64,000 bases of DNA, taken from Chitinophaga deserti. Its GTDB lineage: Bacteria > Bacteroidota > Bacteroidia > Chitinophagales > Chitinophagaceae. The notes below the pieces were generated by a model that saw only the letters and a program-made list of their open reading frames with translations, had not been told where the DNA came from and made no database searches. A program made the translations under genes and the position numbers. Below are positions 1-9,066 of the stretch, in pieces; positions within the stretch are counted from its first letter, which is position 1, and every line of letters begins with the position of its first letter. Location of the stretch: NCBI RefSeq assembly GCF_003149455.1, contig NZ_QFFK01000008.1, positions 1 to 64,000 of the forward strand. Reading direction: 5' to 3'.

Positions 1-3000
1 AACACCGCTGTAGCGACAATTGACGCAGCTGGTGTGGTGACTGCCGTATCCGCTGGTACTACTACGATCTCTTATGCTGTAACCGTTGCAGGTTGCACCA
101 CTACTGAAACCGCTACGGTAACAGTTAACGCGCTGCCAGTTGTGGCTCCGATCACCGGAACTACGACCCTGTGCGAAGGTGCCTCTACTACGCTTGCCAG
201 TACTACCGCTTCCGGAACGTGGTCATCATCGAACACCGTTGTAGCTACAATTGACGCTGCTGGTGTAGTGACTGCCGTTTCCGCTGGTACAACTACGATC
301 TCTTATGCTGTAACCGTTGCAGGCTGCACTACTACTGAGACCGCTACAGTAACAGTTAACGCCCTGCCGGTTGTGGCTCCGATTACCGGAACTACGACCC
401 TGTGCGAAGGTGCCACCACAACACTGGCTAATACAACCGCTGCTGGTATCTGGTCATCATCGAACACCGCTGTAGCTACGATAGACGCAGCAGGTGTAGT
501 GACTGCCGTATCCGCCGGCACTACTACGATCTCTTATGCAGTAACCGTTACAGGTTGCACCACTACTGAAACCGCTACGGTAACAGTTAACGCGCTGCCA
601 GTTGTGGCTCCGATCACCGGAACTATGACCCTGTGCGAAGGCGCTACCACAACACTGGCTAATGCTACTCCTGGTGGAACCTGGAGTTCTTCCAACACTG
701 CGGTATTTACAATTGATGCTGCTGGTGTGGTAACTGCAGTGTCTGCCGGTACTACATTAGTAACTTATACTGTATCGACCGCAGGCTGTACCACTATTGA
801 GACTGCAATAGTAACAGTTAACGCGCTGCCGGTTGTGGCTCCGATTACCGGAACTATGACCTTGTGCGAAGGTGCCTCTACAACGCTTGCCAGCACAACC
901 GCCTCCGGTACCTGGTCATCATCGAACACCGCAGTAGCTACGATAGACGCAGCAGGTGTAGTGACTGCCGTATCCGCTGGCACTACTACGATCTCTTATG
1001 CTGTAACCGTTGCAGGTTGCACCACCACTGAGACCGCTACGGTAACAGTTAACGCCCTGCCGGTTGTGGCTCCGATCACTGGAACTATGACCCTTTGCGA
1101 AGGTGCCTCTACTACGCTTGCCAGCACTACCGCCTCCGGTACCTGGTCATCATCGAACACCGCTGTAGCGACAATTGACGCAGCTGGTGTGGTGACTGCC
1201 GTATCCGCTGGTACTACTACGATCTCTTATGCTGTAACCGTTGCAGGTTGCACCACTACTGAGACTGCTACGGTAACAGTGAATGCCCTGCCTGTGGTAA
1301 CCCCGATTACTGGCACTACCACAGTATGTATTGGTTCTTCGACTACACTGGCTAACGCCACTGCTGCCGGAACCTGGTCATCTTCCAACACCGCTGTAGC
1401 TACGATTGACGCAGCTGGTGTGGTGACTGCCGTATCCGCTGGTACAACTACGATCTCTTATGCTGTAACCGTTGCAGGTTGCACTACTACTGAGAACGTT
1501 ACGGTAACAGTGAATGCCCTGCCTGTGGTAACCCCGATTACTGGCACTACTACGGTATGTATTGGTTCTTCGACTACACTGGCTAACGCAACTGCTGCCG
1601 GAACCTGGTCATCATCGAACACTGCTGTAGCTACGATAGACGCAGCTGGTGTGGTGACTGCCGTATCTGCTGGTACAACTACGATCTCTTATGCTGTAAC
1701 CGTTGCAGGTTGCACCACTACTGAGACTGCTACGGTAACAGTGAATGCCCTGCCTGTGGTAACCCCGATTACTGGCACTACCACAGTATGTATTGGTTCT
1801 TCGACTACACTGGCTAACGCCACTGCTGCCGGAACCTGGTCATCTTCCAACACCGCTGTAGCTACGATTGACGCAGCTGGTGTGGTGACTGCCGTATCCG
1901 CTGGTACAACTACGATCTCTTATGCTGTAACCGTTGCAGGTTGCACTACTACTGAGAACGTTACGGTAACAGTGAATGCCCTGCCTGTGGTAACCCCGAT
2001 TACTGGCACTACTACGGTATGTATTGGTTCTTCGACTACACTGGCTAACGCAACTGCTGCCGGAACCTGGTCATCATCGAACACTGCTGTAGCTACGATA
2101 GACGCAGCTGGTGTGGTAACAGGTGTAACTGCTGGTACTACTGCCATTACTTATACTGTCACCAACGCAGCAGGCTGCATGGCAACTCAAACCGCTACCG
2201 TAACCGTGAGCGCCCTGCCTGTAGTAGCTCCAATCACCGGTACTACCACTGTATGTATCGGTTCAACAACGGCGCTGGCTAATGCAACCGCTGGTGGAAC
2301 CTGGTCATCTTCCAACACAACGGTAGCATCGATAAACGCTGCGGGTGTGGTAACGGGTGTGACTGCTGGTACTGCTACCATTATTTATACCGTAACGAAT
2401 GCAGCAGGCTGCGTAGCAACTCAAACCGCTACCGTAACTGTGAGCGCTCTGCCTGTAGTAGCTCCAATCACCGGTACTACCACTGTATGTATCGGTTCAA
2501 CAACGGCGCTGGCTAATGCAACCGCTGGTGGAACCTGGTCATCTTCCAACACAACTGTAGCATCGATAAACGCTGCGGGTGTGGTAACGGGTGTAACTGC
2601 TGGTACTACTACCATTACTTATACCGTAACGAATGCAGCAGGCTGCGTAGCAACTCAAACCGCTACCGTAACTGTGAGCGCGCTACCTGTGGTAACCCCG
2701 ATTACCGGAACTACCACTGTATGTATCGGTTCTACTACTGCACTGGCTAATACCACCACCGGTGGAACCTGGGCCACCAACAACCCTGCAGTAGCATCCG
2801 TGAGCGCAGGAGGTGTGGTAACCGGACTGTCTGCAGGAACTGCCACTATCACTTATGAAGTGAACAACGGCGGAGGATGCATTGCCCGTCAGACGATAGC
2901 AATTACCGTAAACGATTGTACGCCTCCCGTACCGCCGGTAGCTGTCGATGATCAGGCGGCTACATACGTGGGACAATCAATTGTAATACCTGTAGCTGGT

Positions 3001-3741
3001 AACGACCGTCAGGATAATGGCGCCATCAACACCGCCTCCATCACCATCACCACACTGCCCGCCAATGGCACTGTGACCGTGATGCCCGATGGTACCGTAA
3101 GGTATACTCCTGCAGAAGGGTTCTCCGGTACCGACAGGTTTAACTATACCATCCGGAATACGGCAAACGTAGTATCTAACATCGCTGCAGTTACTATCCG
3201 GGTAGATGAACAGCCGCTAGCTGTCAATGATACCCTGTCTGTAAGAACCGGCGACCGCGTAACGATCCCTGTACTGGTGAACGACCGTGGCGCCCTCAAT
3301 CCGGCAACCATTATTGTTACACAGCAACCTGCAAGAGGTACGGTTACGATCAATGCCGACGGTACTATTACATTTAACCCGCTGCCCGGATTCAAGGGTG
3401 GGGAAGAATTCAGGTACCGTGTGCGGGATGTAAACGGAACGCTGTCTAATGAAGCGGTGGTAAGGCTGTACGCGGGCGAAGAAGACTTCTTCATCCCCAA
3501 CGCTATCACACCGAATGGCGATGGTATCAACGACCGCTTCGTGATCCCTGACCTGCACAAGTTTAGCGGATCCTCGCTCACCATCTTTAACCGTTGGGGT
3601 AACGAAGTGTACCACAAAGCACCTTACGATAACCGTTGGGATGGTACAGGCCTCAGTGGCGGAACATATTACTATATCCTGAAAGTGAACCTGCCGCAGG
3701 GTCCTAAAGTGATCAAAGGCTGGATTCAATTACTTAAATAA
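1..3741 (+). CDS. T9SS-sorted repeat adhesin with gliding-motility C-terminal domain (5' partial)
   Basis: The frame is open from base 1, so the true start and signal peptide lie outside the window. What is visible is twelve full Ig-like repeats (77 or 78 residues), then two cadherin-like/Ig-like modules (about 2930-3200 and 3210-3470, each beginning with an A-V-N/D-D motif and containing a G-F-x-G turn), then a gliding-motility-associated C-terminal domain from about 3490 (FIPNAITPNGDGINDRF, later FNRWGNEV and WDGT). That last domain is the type B sorting signal of the type IX secretion system, so the protein should be exported through the outer membrane and held at or released from the surface. 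Each repeat carries two Cys (in LCEG/VCIG and in AGC), which could form one disulfide per domain. It is followed within 30 bases by a PorP/SprF gene, as in SprB-type loci. Adhesion or gliding is inferred, not shown. Confidence 0.9.
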   Translation, partial: NTAVATIDAAGVVTAVSAGTTTISYAVTVAGCTTTETATVTVNALPVVAPITGTTTLCEGASTTLASTTASGTWSSSNTVVATIDAAGVVTAVSAGTTTISYAVTVAGCTTTETATVTVNALPVVAPITGTTTLCEGATTTLANTTAAGIWSSSNTAVATIDAAGVVTAVSAGTTTISYAVTVTGCTTTETATVTVNALPVVAPITGTMTLCEGATTTLANATPGGTWSSSNTAVFTIDAAGVVTAVSAGTTLVTYTVSTAGCTTIETAIVTVNALPVVAPITGTMTLCEGASTTLASTTASGTWSSSNTAVATIDAAGVVTAVSAGTTTISYAVTVAGCTTTETATVTVNALPVVAPITGTMTLCEGASTTLASTTASGTWSSSNTAVATIDAAGVVTAVSAGTTTISYAVTVAGCTTTETATVTVNALPVVTPITGTTTVCIGSSTTLANATAAGTWSSSNTAVATIDAAGVVTAVSAGTTTISYAVTVAGCTTTENVTVTVNALPVVTPITGTTTVCIGSSTTLANATAAGTWSSSNTAVATIDAAGVVTAVSAGTTTISYAVTVAGCTTTETATVTVNALPVVTPITGTTTVCIGSSTTLANATAAGTWSSSNTAVATIDAAGVVTAVSAGTTTISYAVTVAGCTTTENVTVTVNALPVVTPITGTTTVCIGSSTTLANATAAGTWSSSNTAVATIDAAGVVTGVTAGTTAITYTVTNAAGCMATQTATVTVSALPVVAPITGTTTVCIGSTTALANATAGGTWSSSNTTVASINAAGVVTGVTAGTATIIYTVTNAAGCVATQTATVTVSALPVVAPITGTTTVCIGSTTALANATAGGTWSSSNTTVASINAAGVVTGVTAGTTTITYTVTNAAGCVATQTATVTVSALPVVTPITGTTTVCIGSTTALANTTTGGTWATNNPAVASVSAGGVVTGLSAGTATITYEVNNGGGCIARQTIAITVNDCTPPVPPVAVDDQAATYVGQSIVIPVAGNDRQDNGAINTASITITTLPANGTVTVMPDGTVRYTPAEGFSGTDRFNYTIRNTANVVSNIAAVTIRVDEQPLAVNDTLSVRTGDRVTIPVLVNDRGALNPATIIVTQQPARGTVTINADGTITFNPLPGFKGGEEFRYRVRDVNGTLSNEAVVRLYAGEEDFFIPNAITPNGDGINDRFVIPDLHKFSGSSLTIFNRWGNEVYHKAPYDNRWDGTGLSGGTYYYILKVNLPQGPKVIKGWIQLLK
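127..2910 (+). repeat. Twelve tandem 231/234-bp coding repeats
   Basis: Units start at 127, 358, 589, 820, 1051, 1282, 1513, 1744, 1975, 2209, 2443 and 2677. The first eight are 231 bp and the last four 234 bp, because an extra Ala codon appears before the second Cys. Units 6-7 (1282-1743) and 8-9 (1744-2205) form a 462-bp pair copied almost base for base. Part of another unit precedes base 127, so the array continues upstream. Three unit families are visible: LCEG type (1-5), VCIG type with TAVSAG (6-8) and VCIG type with TGVTAG (9-12). Confidence 0.95.
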
Positions 3742-3767
3742 CCGATTCGTGAACGACCAAAAAAACG

Positions 3768-4784
3768 ATGCTCATGCGCAATAAAATATCCCTGCTGCTG
3801 CTCTTCTTTGCCGGAGCCGTACTCCCGGCTGCCGCCCAGCAGGAAGTGCAATTCAGCCAGTATGTTTTCAACGGACTGGCCGTAAACCCGGCCTATGCAG
3901 GCTACCGCGGCGATGGCTATCTGAACGCCACGTTCAGGAAGCAATGGGTCGATTTCCCCGGAGCACCCACCACAGGGATCATTTCCTTCGACGGGCTGCC
4001 CGCCTGGGCCGACAAGGAGAAGGTGGGACTGGGCATCCAGGCGCTGTGGGATAAGTCTGGGCCGCAGGAGTATATGTCAGTTTCCGGTGCATATGCCTAC
4101 CGGATTCCGCTGAACGAATCGGGTTCCCGCAGGCTTAACTTGGGCCTGGCTGTCAGCGTGGCGCAATATGCCGTTACAGGTAATGCGCTTCAGCTTACAG
4201 ACCCTAATGATCCTTATGCACCTACAGGTAAGATCAGCACTTTCAAGCCCGATGGCAGCTTTGGTATCTACTACTATACACCATCGTTTTATGCAGGTGC
4301 ATCAGTATTGCAGCTCTTCTCTCAAACACTGGATAACTCAGTTCATGTGGCAGGGCACGACAGGGAGTATATGGTCATCAAAAGAACCCGCCACGTATAC
4401 TTCACGACCGGGGGGATGATTAATATCGACGAGCATCTGAAGCTGAAACCTTCTATCATGATAAAAGAAGATTTCCATGGCCCTACCAACTTCGACCTGA
4501 ACCTGTTTGCACTTGTGTCAGACAAAATATGGATCGGAGGATCGTACCGTTCTTCCGTTCCGTTGCTGAACAAGCCGGATCTGCAATCTGGCTTAAAGCG
4601 TGCAAACGCGGCCAGTGTGATGGTGGAGTACTTTGCGGGCGACAGGATGCGGATCGGTTATTCCTATGATTTTGCCCTGAGTGGCATTGCCAGTCATCAG
4701 ACCGGATCGCATGAGATCTCTATCGGTATTCTCTTCCCCAGGAAACAAAATGGCGAACGGGTAGTTAGCCCGAGGTATTTCTAA
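3768..4784 (+). CDS. PorP/SprF family type IX secretion membrane protein
   Basis: A 338-residue predicted outer-membrane beta-barrel. The N-terminus has a signal peptide ending at AAAQ, followed by the family hallmark QFSQYVFNGLAVNPAYAGYRG-like segment (near residues 27-48). PorP/SprF proteins are needed for secretion or surface placement of particular T9SS substrates, in Flavobacterium specifically the SprB adhesin, so this copy is probably dedicated to the adhesin just upstream, 26 bases away on the same strand. The ATG at 3768 is used; a second in-frame ATG at 3774 fits equally well. Length is normal for the family. Confidence 0.92.
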   Translation: MLMRNKISLLLLFFAGAVLPAAAQQEVQFSQYVFNGLAVNPAYAGYRGDGYLNATFRKQWVDFPGAPTTGIISFDGLPAWADKEKVGLGIQALWDKSGPQEYMSVSGAYAYRIPLNESGSRRLNLGLAVSVAQYAVTGNALQLTDPNDPYAPTGKISTFKPDGSFGIYYYTPSFYAGASVLQLFSQTLDNSVHVAGHDREYMVIKRTRHVYFTTGGMINIDEHLKLKPSIMIKEDFHGPTNFDLNLFALVSDKIWIGGSYRSSVPLLNKPDLQSGLKRANAASVMVEYFAGDRMRIGYSYDFALSGIASHQTGSHEISIGILFPRKQNGERVVSPRYF

Positions 4785-4802
4785 TTTAACCGCTTGAATC
4801 CA

Positions 4803-6797
4803 ATGAACATAAGCTTGATCCGGCAGTTATCCGGTTATATCATCCTCGGTGCGGGCCTGGCAGTTTTCCCGCAATTGGCGGCTGCTCAGGAGCAGCGCCC
4901 TGTAAAAGATCTGGCGGAAGTACATTACCTCCGGCTGGAATACAGGAAGGCGGCTATTTACCTCGAAGAGGCTTCCGGTAAAAAGAACTTCAAAACTGCT
5001 CAGCTGCGCATGCTGGCAGACTGCTACCGGCAACTCAATGAATACAAGAAAGCCGTGGAGTGCTACAGGAAGGTCACCGAAAGTAAAGATGCACAGCCGG
5101 CAGATTTCCTGCATTATGGCGATGCGGTGAAGAGTACAGGTGATTATGCCGCAGCAAAGGCTATCTATAACAGCTATGCAGAGAAAGGCGGTGCGGAAGC
5201 ACAGGTGCGCATGGCGGGTTGCGATTCTGCTACCCGGTGGATGAACGAAGGGATAGTGGAAGTGAGGAACATGTCTGACCTGAACTCAATGGCATCCGAC
5301 TGGGGCGCTACCTGGGATGGGGACGGATGTTTCGTATTTACTTCCGACAGTCTTCGCGAAACCATGCTGCATACCCGGCAGAAGTCTTCCCTGAAAGAAT
5401 ACCGCCGTACAGGCAACGCTTATCAGAAGCTATATTATGTGGATACCGTAAACAGTGCCAATGGTGCTACCATGGTATTTGGTTACGATCCATCCCTTAA
5501 CAGGTTTAAACATCATGCCGGTCCGGTTGCTTTCTCGCCTGATGGCACAGCGGCATTTATCACGGTCAATGATCCAGGGAAGCCATTGCTGCAGCGTGAA
5601 GGCAGCAGCGGGAAGTACCGTACAAGAAGATTGGAATTGTTCGTGAGCGCGAGGGGGCAAAACGGCTGGCAAGCGCCCGTTCCCTTCGCTTACAACAATC
5701 CGCAGTATTCTGTTGGCCATGCTGCCGTGTCGGCAGACGGACAGCAACTTTATTTCACCAGTGATATGCCTGGAGGTGCCGGTAAAACGGATATCTGGTT
5801 CTGTCAGAAACAGGCCGATGGCAGTTGGGGAGCACCGCAGAACTGCGGCACTTCAGTGAACACTGCTGAAGAAGAAGCATTCCCGACAATAAACGAAACG
5901 GGTAAATTATACTTCGCCAGCAAAGGGCATCCCGGCATGGGAGGTTTTGACCTTTTTACTGCAGAAGGGCAGGGGGCACAATGGCAAACACCCGTGAACC
6001 TGAAAGTGGGATATAATTCTCCCGGCGATGATTTTTACCTGCGCAGGGGGCCTTCCGGAATGGAAGTATTCGCTTCCAACAGAACCGGAGGGAAAGGAGA
6101 CGACGATCTTTACCGTACACTGGGTGTTAACACCACCACCGGAGCTACAGCCCCGGGAAGAAAGATATTCATACTTGAAGCAACGGTTCTCGGACAGGGA
6201 TCGATGAAACCAGCTGCCGGGGCTTTGGTGGCGCTTACCGACGAAAACCGGGAAGCTCACTGGACGCTGACTACTTCGGATGATGGTAAAGTGTACATGG
6301 TGATCCTGGACGGACACCGGTATGCCGTAGCGGCGTCCGGCCCCGGTCACAGCTGGTCTAAAGGGGCACGGTTCACCGGTGGTAGTGAAGATACGGTGCG
6401 GGTATCTCTGGAACTGATGTCGTCCGTTCCACGTTTGGGTGAGATCCGCCAGCTGACCAGTATCCTGTATGACCGGGATGATTACCAGCTCCGCCCTGAA
6501 AATCTTCCCGTTCTGGATTCCCTTGCAGCGCTCATGGAGGAATACCCGGGTATGGAGGTAGAGCTGGCTGCGCATACAGACAGCCGGCATACCGATGCTT
6601 ACAATATCATTCTGTCTGAACGCCGTGCCGCTTCGGCTGCCAATTACCTGGTGTCGAAAGGCATCAGCCGCAGCCGTATTCAAACGGCAGGCTACGGTGA
6701 AGCGCGCCTGCTGAACAAGTGTGCCGATGGGGTTGAATGTACCGAAGCAGAACATCAGGCCAACCGCAGAACAGAAGTACGTGTCTTGAAACGATAA
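4803..6797 (+). CDS. OmpA family protein with TPR and WD40-like propeller
   Basis: About 664 residues. A signal peptide (ending near AAAQEQ) is followed by TPR-like helices (about 35-140), a PD40/TolB-like beta-propeller (about 150-430, with repeated FSPDG, SADG and LYFTSD blades), a short carboxypeptidase-regulatory-like domain (about 450-530), and a C-terminal OmpA peptidoglycan-binding domain (about 560-664; AAHTDSRHTDAYN, LSERRA, GYGEARL, NRRTEV). The adhesin, PorP/SprF and OmpA order is a common T9SS accessory module; the OmpA domain likely anchors the complex to peptidoglycan. The frame extends upstream to a TTG at 4794, but the ATG at 4803, just before the signal peptide, is the better start. 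It ends shortly before a hairpin terminator. Confidence 0.88.
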   Translation: MNISLIRQLSGYIILGAGLAVFPQLAAAQEQRPVKDLAEVHYLRLEYRKAAIYLEEASGKKNFKTAQLRMLADCYRQLNEYKKAVECYRKVTESKDAQPADFLHYGDAVKSTGDYAAAKAIYNSYAEKGGAEAQVRMAGCDSATRWMNEGIVEVRNMSDLNSMASDWGATWDGDGCFVFTSDSLRETMLHTRQKSSLKEYRRTGNAYQKLYYVDTVNSANGATMVFGYDPSLNRFKHHAGPVAFSPDGTAAFITVNDPGKPLLQREGSSGKYRTRRLELFVSARGQNGWQAPVPFAYNNPQYSVGHAAVSADGQQLYFTSDMPGGAGKTDIWFCQKQADGSWGAPQNCGTSVNTAEEEAFPTINETGKLYFASKGHPGMGGFDLFTAEGQGAQWQTPVNLKVGYNSPGDDFYLRRGPSGMEVFASNRTGGKGDDDLYRTLGVNTTTGATAPGRKIFILEATVLGQGSMKPAAGALVALTDENREAHWTLTTSDDGKVYMVILDGHRYAVAASGPGHSWSKGARFTGGSEDTVRVSLELMSSVPRLGEIRQLTSILYDRDDYQLRPENLPVLDSLAALMEEYPGMEVELAAHTDSRHTDAYNIILSERRAASAANYLVSKGISRSRIQTAGYGEARLLNKCADGVECTEAEHQANRRTEVRVLKR

Positions 6798-6846
6798 GCG
6801 ATTTTGGGTTTAATTATCCAGGACGACGAATACACCACACCAACAC

Positions 6847-6870
6847 ACGCCGGAACGTAAGTTCCGGCGT
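6847..6870 (+). terminator. Hairpin terminator after the T9SS module
   Basis: Perfect 10-bp stem ACGCCGGAAC / GTTCCGGCGT around a GTAA loop, 49 bases after the OmpA-family stop. The T-tract is poor (gctcattt), which is common in Bacteroidota. Confidence 0.75.
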
Positions 6871-6918
6871 GCTCATTTAAGGGATATTCTGAACGCGGAA
6901 TAATTGCTAACATTGCGT

Positions 6919-7566
6919 ATGCAATCTCATCAGGTAAATCCCCAATTACTGGAGAAATGGCTGAAAGGCTGGTCGCTGTCGCGCGGACTGCCACTGCCCG
7001 AAAAGTATGGATCGGGATTTAAAGTGTCGGTAGACTGGCCGGAGCAAAAAGCACGGTATGTGTTTCCGGAGTTGACCGGTGAATTTTCCCGGTTGATGAA
7101 AGATATAACAGAGCCCTGGGTGTTTGGCAAAGTATGCGCCGCGCCTTCTGAAGTGCAAAAGATACTATGCGATGGATGGGAAATCCAGGAACCTGGTTTT
7201 CTCATGACCTGCTTGCGCCGAATGGCAGGTGAAAGAGTGACCTTGCCGGTAGGATATAGGGTGAGCAGAGAAGTGTCGGGGCCGGTTACTATAGTGAGGA
7301 TCCTTGCCGGAGATACGGATCTGGCCGCAATAGGGCGGGTGGTGATGGTAGACGACCTGGCGGTGTACGACAGGATAACTACGGAGCCGCCCCACCGGCG
7401 CAAGGGCCTGGCAACACTCATCCTGCAACTACTGGAAGAAACGGCGTTATTGCAGGGTATTACCCTTGGAGTACTCGTGGCTACGGAGCAGGGGAAGGCG
7501 TTGTATGAAACGCTGGGCTGGGAATTGATATCTCCATATACCTCGGTTGTGATCCCGGTAAAATAG
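6919..7566 (+). CDS. GNAT family N-acetyltransferase
   Basis: About 215 residues. The C-terminal half shows the acetyl-CoA binding signature of GNAT enzymes: a strand with DDLAVYDRITTEP, then HRRKGLATLIL (R/Q-x-x-G-x-G/A loop) near residue 155, and a final ALYETLGWE motif. The N-terminal half is divergent, so the acceptor substrate cannot be guessed. The frame extends upstream to a TTG at 6904, but the ATG at 6919 is preferred. It stands alone between the T9SS terminator and a YdeI-like gene. Confidence 0.75.
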   Translation: MQSHQVNPQLLEKWLKGWSLSRGLPLPEKYGSGFKVSVDWPEQKARYVFPELTGEFSRLMKDITEPWVFGKVCAAPSEVQKILCDGWEIQEPGFLMTCLRRMAGERVTLPVGYRVSREVSGPVTIVRILAGDTDLAAIGRVVMVDDLAVYDRITTEPPHRRKGLATLILQLLEETALLQGITLGVLVATEQGKALYETLGWELISPYTSVVIPVK

Positions 7567-7725
7567 TTATAGGCAGGAATGCTGTTTGTGACCCTATAAT
7601 TTAAATGGTTTCTTCATCATACCGGAATCCCACGTTTATATTTTCAAAACAACCACTCCCTGCTGACATAAGGCTGTCATTTCCCTGAAATACCTTTACA
7701 TCATTCCATTAAACATTTACATTCG

Positions 7726-8322
7726 ATGAACAACCCGGCAAACATGTCTAAAACCGAAATAAAGACTTTTACCCCCGAAAGCCGCAGCGACTGGCGGGAG
7801 TGGCTGAAGAAGCATCACCGCACCGAGCAATCTGTTTGGCTCCTTATGTACAAAAAAGAAGCGAATAAGCCCACTATGGTGTGGAGCGATGCGGTGGATG
7901 AAGCCTTATGCTTCGGATGGATAGACAGTACCCGGAAATCAGTCGGGGATAATGCATTTATACAATTCTTTACCCGGAGGAAACCGGATAGCAACTGGTC
8001 CAAAATCAATAAGGAGAAGGTGGACCGGTTAATAAAAGAAGGGCTGATGAGGAAAGCCGGACTGGACTGTATAGAGATCGCTAAACAGAATGGTTCATGG
8101 ACACGGCTGGATACCGTGGAGGAAGGTATTATTCCCAAAGACCTGGAGAAGGCTTTTAAATTGCATCCGGGGTCGAAAGCATACTTTACCGGGCTGAGCA
8201 AGTCTGTAAGGAAAATGATCCTGCATTGGGTGGAAATGGCCCGCCGTCCGGAAACGCGGCAGAAGCGGGTAGATGAAATTGCTGCATTGGCGGCAGAAGG
8301 AAAGAAGCCTAAGCATATTTAA
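7726..8322 (+). CDS. YdeI/OmpD-associated family protein
   Basis: 198 residues, the usual size. Recognised by the WREWLKKHH start of the domain, VWLLMYKK, the DEALCFGWIDS motif near residue 62, FTRRKPDSNWSKIN, and the C-terminal WVEMARRPETRQKRVDEI block of the YdeI/OmdA family. The family has been linked to bacteriocin and peptide resistance in enterobacteria, but its biochemical role is not established. No signal peptide is seen, so it is probably cytoplasmic. An in-frame ATG at 7744 is an equally good start. A TACCTTTA element about 30 bases upstream resembles a Bacteroidota -7 box. Confidence 0.8.
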   Translation: MNNPANMSKTEIKTFTPESRSDWREWLKKHHRTEQSVWLLMYKKEANKPTMVWSDAVDEALCFGWIDSTRKSVGDNAFIQFFTRRKPDSNWSKINKEKVDRLIKEGLMRKAGLDCIEIAKQNGSWTRLDTVEEGIIPKDLEKAFKLHPGSKAYFTGLSKSVRKMILHWVEMARRPETRQKRVDEIAALAAEGKKPKHI

Positions 8323-8389
8323 TGAACACTTAATATCGCGGGCTGAAAATTGCCTGTAAGTTTGTTCCGGTAAAAAAGCGGACATACTT

Positions 8390-8986
8390 ATGGGTTTCCC
8401 GATAACGGAACAATCTGATCAGGTTTTGCTGGAAGCGTGCAGGAATGGAAATTCCCGGGCGTTCGACGTGCTGTTTGACCGTTATTCCGGTAAACTGTAT
8501 CACTACGGCCTTAAGTATATAGAGGATGAGCACCAGGCAGAAGAAGCCATGCTCGATGTGATGCTGTGGCTCTGGCAGAAGTGTGGCCAGCTCCCGGCCG
8601 ATGTGCAGCTGGCATCGTATCTTTTCCGGGCCATGAAGAACGCAGTGGTTCGTATTGTAACCCGTCAGCGGAGGCAAACCGTGCCTCTCGCTTTACTGGG
8701 CGACAGTGAGCCGGCCGGGGCCTTTAATGCCGACAGCCGCATCCGCCAGCGCCAGCTGGAAACGGCTTACCTCAATGAACTGGCGCAGCTTAGCGGCCAG
8801 CGGCAAACCGCCTTCCGCCTTAGCCGTCAGGATGAGTTAACCCACCTGGAAATAGCCCGCAAAATGAATTTGTCTCCTTTTACTGTTAAGAATCATATCA
8901 AAGCGTCCCTCTCTCATTTCCGCGACCAGCTGAAGGATTATGCCGATATCAGTACGGTCATTGTTATCTGTATATTAAATGCATGA
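8390..8986 (+). CDS. ECF RNA polymerase sigma-70 factor (FecI type)
   Basis: 198 residues. Region 2 is near the N-terminus (ACRNGNSRAFDVLFDRYSG, then EDEHQAEEAMLDVMLWLWQ) and region 4 lies at about 130-185 (LSGQRQTAFRLSRQDE, then LTHLEIARKMNLSPFTVKNHI as helix-turn-helix). It is the first gene of the long + strand locus and precedes a FecR anti-sigma gene by 80 bases. Together with the STN-bearing receptor at 10285 this makes a standard cell-surface signalling set: ligand binding at the outer membrane should release the sigma factor and switch the locus on. Confidence 0.92.
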   Translation: MGFPITEQSDQVLLEACRNGNSRAFDVLFDRYSGKLYHYGLKYIEDEHQAEEAMLDVMLWLWQKCGQLPADVQLASYLFRAMKNAVVRIVTRQRRQTVPLALLGDSEPAGAFNADSRIRQRQLETAYLNELAQLSGQRQTAFRLSRQDELTHLEIARKMNLSPFTVKNHIKASLSHFRDQLKDYADISTVIVICILNA

Positions 8987-9066
8987 TTTTTTTCCTTTTC
9001 GGTTAGCCCTACCTTCCATCATCTGTACTATATAGGCATGCAGCGCATAATACTGCAGTTTGGAAC

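Noticed and set aside
303..2852. Several minus-strand frames of 60-75 codons spaced by multiples of 231 or 234 bp
   Set aside because: They are copies of the same antisense shadow produced by the Thr/Ala/Val-rich adhesin repeats.
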